Below, piece after piece: positions 60,743 through 64,000 of a DNA stretch of 64,000 nucleotides. The DNA comes from Bradyrhizobium yuanmingense (lineage in GTDB: Bacteria; Pseudomonadota; Alphaproteobacteria; Rhizobiales; Xanthobacteraceae), in the NCBI RefSeq assembly GCF_029167105.1, contig NZ_JARFML010000012.1, positions 124,001 to 188,000 of the forward strand. The letters run 5' to 3'. A model generated the notes under the pieces. That model was not told the DNA's origin. It did not search any database and worked only from the letters and a program-made list of their open reading frames with translations. Each line of letters starts with the position of its first letter. The first letter of the stretch is position 1. A program made the position numbers and the translations under genes.

Positions 60743-62128
60743 TCATTTGCCCCAGCGCGCGAAGGCGACCGAGGCGGCGGTCGAGAGCCCGAACACGACC
60801 ATGGCGCCGCCGACCAGCGCGAACAGGGTCCAGGCCGGCGCCTGCGCGGTCATCAGTCCGATGCCGCCGATCGCAACGATCAGAAGCCGTGCCGTGGAGG
60901 CGAGCACGGGCCCGCCGACGCGTGCGGCCCCTTGCGAGGAGAAGTAAAGCGACACGCCCATGCCGAAGAACACGAAGGCGGGACCGGCCCAGTGGAAATA
61001 GCTGTGCGCGGCGGCGGTGACGCCGGGATCGCGGGTGAAAAGCCCCACCCACAGTGACGGCGCGAGCGCAACGACCAGGCCGATCAGGCCGACCGTGAGT
61101 CCTGAGGCCGCAGCCGCGGTCCAGGCCACGCGCCGTGCGCGCTTCACATGCCCGGCGCCGATCGCCATGCCGACCATCGGCACCGAGGCGATACCGAAGG
61201 CGAAGGTGATCGGGATCAGCAGAAATTCCAGCCGCGAGCCGATGCCGTAGCCCGCCAGCATCTCGGTGCCGAAGGTCGCGAGGATCTTCGTGAAGATCAG
61301 AATGGTGAGCACGGTCTGGAGCGGCGACAGGCAGGCCACCGCGCCCACTTTGAGAATGTCCAGGAACATCGCGCGCTCGAAATGGAAGGAGCGGAGATTG
61401 AGCGGCAGCCGGCTGCGGCCTGACATCAGATACCAGAGGAAGAACAGCGCCGCGCAGCTGAACGCGATCAGCTGGCCGCTCGCCACGCCCGGCATGCCGA
61501 ATTGCGGCACTCCGAACAGGCCGAGCCCCAGCGTGCCGCCGAGCACGATCTGCAGCACGCTCGCCCCGATCAGAACCATCGAAGGCAGGCGCATGTCGCC
61601 GGTGCCGCGGATCACCGATGCCAGCGTGTTGACGAGCCAGATCGCGACCGCGCCGGAGAACAGCACCTGCGAATAGCTGCTGGCCTCCTCGAGTACGCGC
61701 TCGCGTCCGCCGAGCAGCGCGAAGAAGGAGCGGCCGAACGCGAGCATCATCACCGTGAAGAACAGCCCGCCGCACAGGCCGATGATGGCGGCATGCAGCG
61801 CCAGCGTCGCGGCGCGGTTGCGATCCCCTGCGCCGAGGGCGCGGCTGATTGCGGAGGAGACGCCGCCGCCCATCGCGCCTGCGCTCATCATCTGCGTCAG
61901 CATCGCGAACGGAAACACCAGCGCGATCGCAGCGAGCGGGATGGTGCCGAGCCGGCCGATATAGGAGGTCTCGGCCACCGCGACCAGCGTGCTGCCGACC
62001 ATCGCGATCATGTTGGGGATCGCGAGCCGCAGCAGCGTCGGCAGGATCGGCGCGGTCAGGAGGCTCGCGATGGGGGAGGCGACCGGCGCAACCGGCGGGA
62101 CGGCATCTGCGGGGGCGTCGATCGTCAT
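60743..62128 (-). CDS. MATE-family efflux transporter
   Basis: 461 residues from ATG 62128 (GTG 62134 also in frame), twelve hydrophobic helices in two six-helix halves. RLAIPNMIAMVGSTLVAVAETSYIGRLG at the N-terminus and GAMGGGVSSAISRALGAG are MATE hallmarks. It should export cationic or other compounds using a Na+ or H+ gradient. Substrate unknown. Confidence 0.9.
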   Translation of the reverse strand: MTIDAPADAVPPVAPVASPIASLLTAPILPTLLRLAIPNMIAMVGSTLVAVAETSYIGRLGTIPLAAIALVFPFAMLTQMMSAGAMGGGVSSAISRALGAGDRNRAATLALHAAIIGLCGGLFFTVMMLAFGRSFFALLGGRERVLEEASSYSQVLFSGAVAIWLVNTLASVIRGTGDMRLPSMVLIGASVLQIVLGGTLGLGLFGVPQFGMPGVASGQLIAFSCAALFFLWYLMSGRSRLPLNLRSFHFERAMFLDILKVGAVACLSPLQTVLTILIFTKILATFGTEMLAGYGIGSRLEFLLIPITFAFGIASVPMVGMAIGAGHVKRARRVAWTAAAASGLTVGLIGLVVALAPSLWVGLFTRDPGVTAAAHSYFHWAGPAFVFFGMGVSLYFSSQGAARVGGPVLASTARLLIVAIGGIGLMTAQAPAWTLFALVGGAMVVFGLSTAASVAFARWGK

Positions 62129-62210
62129 GTTCACCGGGCGGAAAATTAAATGATGACCGACATATTATAAGAGAATGAGGTGGCCGGCGCAGCCCTGGCT
62201 CACGCAGGGC

Positions 62211-62738
62211 TCACCACGGCAGGCCGCATAGGTCGATGGTGCCCAGCGTCGGCGCGCGCACGATGTGGAAGACATAGGGCGCCATGTAGGTGAACCGGAT
62301 CCGCCCTTCCGGCTGCTCGCAATAGACCTCGCCTTTGAACGGCAGCCAGCTCCGGGCCTCGTAGAACGCGAAATTGTGCGGCTCGCAGAACAGTAGGGCG
62401 AACCGAACCGCCTCGTTGGCGCGCATGGTATGCACCGCCGCGTCGATCGCCACGGTCGCATAGCCACGGCCGCGCTGGTCCTCGCGCGTGGAGACGCCGC
62501 CGATGCCGCCGACATGAACCTTCTGTCCATTCCAGGTGATGGTGCGGAAGTAGATGCCGACATGGCAGACGAGACCATCCTCGGGCGTCTCGACCAGCAC
62601 GCGGAGATCGGCATTGGCCCATTTGACATGAGCCCAAGGCTTGCCTGCGACCAACTGCGGTGCCCAGACCGCCTGAAGGAGCGGCTCGGCCGTCGGCCAC
62701 GAGGCGTCGCCGTTCAATATGTCGATCTCGATGCTCAT
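62211..62738 (-). CDS. GNAT-family acetyltransferase
   Basis: 175 residues from ATG 62738, chosen because GGAGG lies about ten bases upstream; ATG 62753 would crowd its GGAG. The acetyl-CoA loop is EDQRGRGYATVAID near 90, following VGGIGGVSTR, the pattern of AAC(2')-like GNAT enzymes. Target unknown. Confidence 0.82.
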   Translation of the reverse strand: MSIEIDILNGDASWPTAEPLLQAVWAPQLVAGKPWAHVKWANADLRVLVETPEDGLVCHVGIYFRTITWNGQKVHVGGIGGVSTREDQRGRGYATVAIDAAVHTMRANEAVRFALLFCEPHNFAFYEARSWLPFKGEVYCEQPEGRIRFTYMAPYVFHIVRAPTLGTIDLCGLPW

Positions 62739-62922
62739 GGCGTCGTCCTCCATAGCTCCGCTTCGTGGCGCGTTTGTTCTGTCTTAAGCGCCTCAAAGGC
62801 AATGATATTTTACAGCGAACCGCAGGTCTGATCGACGGCGGCCGGTTGCGGGGAATTTGTGCATTCAGGCAGGACGCGCCAAGTCACGCCTTTTCGCAAA
62901 TTCTGAGGTATTTAATGGCGGC

Positions 62923-62948
62923 GGAACCTTCTATAAGGGGTGACCGTT
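62923..62948 (+). promoter_or_regulatory. Candidate EcfG promoter of sodB
   Basis: GGAAC at 62923-62927, a 17-base spacer and CGTT at 62945-62948 match the EcfG consensus exactly, 36 bp before the sodB ATG. It would make superoxide dismutase part of the general stress response run by ecfG at 32645. Confidence 0.7.
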
Positions 62949-62983
62949 AGAACTCGTTCCCCACCAGTTGCGGACAAGAAGCC

Positions 62984-63580
62984 ATGACCTTTACGCTGCC
63001 CCCACTTCCTTACGCCTATGACGCCCTCGGCCAGTACATGTCGAAGGAGACGCTGGAATATCACCACGACAAGCATCATCAGGCCTACGTCACCAACGGC
63101 AACAACGCGCTTAAGGGGACCGAATGGGAAGGCAAATCCCTTGAAGAGATCGTCAAGGGCTCGTTCGGCAAGAATCCCGCGGTGTTCAACAACGCCGGCC
63201 AGCACTACAACCACATCCACTTCTGGAGCTGGATGAAGCCCAATGGCGGCGGCACCAAGCTGCCGGGCAAGCTCGAGAAGAAGATCAACGAGGACCTCGG
63301 CGGCTTCGAGAAGTTCAAGACCGACTTCCAGGCGGCCGGCGTCGGCCAGTTCGGCTCCGGCTGGTGCTGGCTCCAGGTCAAGAACGGCAAGCTCGAGATC
63401 TCCAAGACCCCGAACGGCGAGAATCCGCTGGTGCACGGCGCCACCCCGATCCTCGGCTGCGACGTCTGGGAGCACTCCTACTACATCGACTATCGCAACC
63501 GCCGTCCCGATTATCTCAAGGCGTTCGTCGAGAACCTCGTGAACTGGGAATACGTGGAGTCCCTGTTCGAGAAGGCGTGA
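62984..63580 (+). CDS. sodB: Superoxide dismutase, Fe type
   Basis: 198 residues. Metal ligands align as His27, His76, Asp159 and His163. Gln72, four residues before His76, is the outer-sphere glutamine placed as in FeSOD rather than MnSOD, so iron is the likely metal. It lacks a signal peptide and acts in the cytoplasm, converting superoxide to peroxide and oxygen. It has its own EcfG-type promoter and a strong downstream terminator. Confidence 0.95.
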   Translation: MTFTLPPLPYAYDALGQYMSKETLEYHHDKHHQAYVTNGNNALKGTEWEGKSLEEIVKGSFGKNPAVFNNAGQHYNHIHFWSWMKPNGGGTKLPGKLEKKINEDLGGFEKFKTDFQAAGVGQFGSGWCWLQVKNGKLEISKTPNGENPLVHGATPILGCDVWEHSYYIDYRNRRPDYLKAFVENLVNWEYVESLFEKA

Positions 63581-63582
63581 CG

Positions 63583-63690
63583 ATGTCATTCCGGGGCGCG
63601 CGAAGCGCGAGCCCGGAATCCATTTGTCTGCTGAGGTTGACGCCCGATGGATTCCGGGCTCGGCGCTGGCGCGCCGCCTCGGAATGACAA
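63583..63690. repeat. Dispersed palindromic repeat (GTCATTCC type)
   Basis: GTCATTCC (63585-63592) pairs with GGAATGAC (63681-63688), and CCCGGAATCCAT pairs with ATGGATTCCGGG inside. This long palindrome is a common intergenic repeat of Bradyrhizobium-type genomes, here placed between sodB and its terminator. Confidence 0.85.
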
Positions 63691-63694
63691 GATC

Positions 63695-63725
63695 AAAGGC
63701 GGTCGCACCAAGCGGCCGCCTTTTT
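63695..63725 (+). terminator. Rho-independent terminator of sodB
   Basis: AAAGGCGGTCG pairs with CGGCCGCCTTT (one G-T pair) around a seven-base loop, followed by further T residues. Confidence 0.8.
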
Positions 63726-63839
63726 GCTGTGCGGAATTGCCCTGCGCGGCGCGCGCATGGGTCTGTCGTCACACCATTTGCATCGCGTCGGCGGCGCCCT
63801 TAATCAGGACGCGCATCACCCCTCGAGCGACCCAGCCCG

Positions 63840-64000
63840 TTGTCAGAACCTTCCCCGAACAATCCGGCGCCTGGCGGCGACGCGGAATCCGAGCCGCGGC
63901 CGGGCCGGGTCCGCAAGCCGATCGGCTGGTCGACCATCATCATCGCAGCTCTGGTGGCGGTGAGTGCTGCACTGGTCTGGCGGCGGGACGGCACTGACGG
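63840..64000 (+). CDS. Start of a membrane protein (3' truncated by window edge)
   Basis: From TTG 63840 the frame is open to the window end (53 residues). A Pro/Gly/Glu-rich cytoplasmic stretch is followed by one hydrophobic helix (WSTIIIAALVAVSAALVW). The frame is closed upstream at 63801-63803 and no ATG/GTG lies between, so TTG is the only candidate start. The family cannot be told. Confidence 0.5.
   Translation, partial: MSEPSPNNPAPGGDAESEPRPGRVRKPIGWSTIIIAALVAVSAALVWRRDGTD

Noticed and set aside
1..64000. tRNA, rRNA, CRISPR arrays, insertion sequences, phage genes
   Set aside because: I saw no cloverleaf-like T-loop sequences, no regular spacer-repeat arrays, and no transposase, integrase or phage structural motifs.

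Overview
The window is a high-GC alphaproteobacterial chromosome segment, most likely Bradyrhizobium or a close Nitrobacteraceae relative. Evidence: a PhyR-NepR-EcfG general stress locus, a DUF3551 protein, a livHMGF set with an embedded acyl-CoA synthetase, and three families of palindromic intergenic repeats typical of these genomes. I found no tRNA, rRNA, CRISPR array, transposase or integrase. All family assignments come from motif reading, not database searches.

Layout. 1-13.9 kb: small anchored or secreted proteins of unknown role, a winged-helix/TPR regulator, a fumarase/aspartase-family lyase, an M29 aminopeptidase, a cupin, an amidohydrolase, a DMT exporter, an MBL hydrolase and an ABC exporter pair. 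14.2-21 kb: livH-livM-livG-livF, an AMP-forming acyl-CoA synthetase, and the substrate-binding protein, probably one uptake-plus-activation operon. 21-31.7 kb: an LprI-like secreted protein, a BTLCP (LapG-like) cysteine protease, a 1909-residue FecR/VCBS/LamG type I-secreted surface protein and a CHASE2 class III cyclase. 31.8-34.5 kb: a nitroreductase and the stress-response locus ecfG-nepR / phyR. 34.6-36.2 kb: a tandem TonB-C protein and a SnoaL-like protein.

36.2-50.7 kb reads as an accessory block with more AT-rich intergenic DNA. It holds SDRs, two TetR regulators, a serine hydrolase, a lipocalin-like protein, an orphan Bug receptor, an alpha/beta hydrolase, lipoproteins, a PLP decarboxylase, an MFS pseudogene, and a LysR/MBL pair. 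Two local circuits show in the DNA. One TetR has a 10-bp-arm inverted repeat in its divergent promoter. The other appears to own a family of GCAC-N3-GTGC palindromes in front of four transcription units.

50.9-64 kb: a secreted small protein, htpG, a DUF3551 protein, an operon for an acyl-CoA synthetase, an acyl carrier protein, a second adenylating enzyme and an SDR, small ORFs, a DUF3095 protein, a DUF2147 protein, a MATE transporter, a GNAT enzyme, Fe-type sodB, and the start of a membrane protein.

The strongest cross-window signal is regulatory. Sequences matching the EcfG promoter consensus (GGAAC-N16/17-CGTT) sit just upstream of the gene at 1110, the 69-residue ORF at 58501 and sodB, and a near match precedes phyR. 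The window therefore seems to hold a stress sigma factor and several of its targets. The best candidate for an undescribed system is the TetR/GCAC-N3-GTGC regulon at 40.9-48.3 kb, followed by the FecR-adhesin/protease/CHASE2-cyclase module and the two-ligase/ACP/SDR operon.
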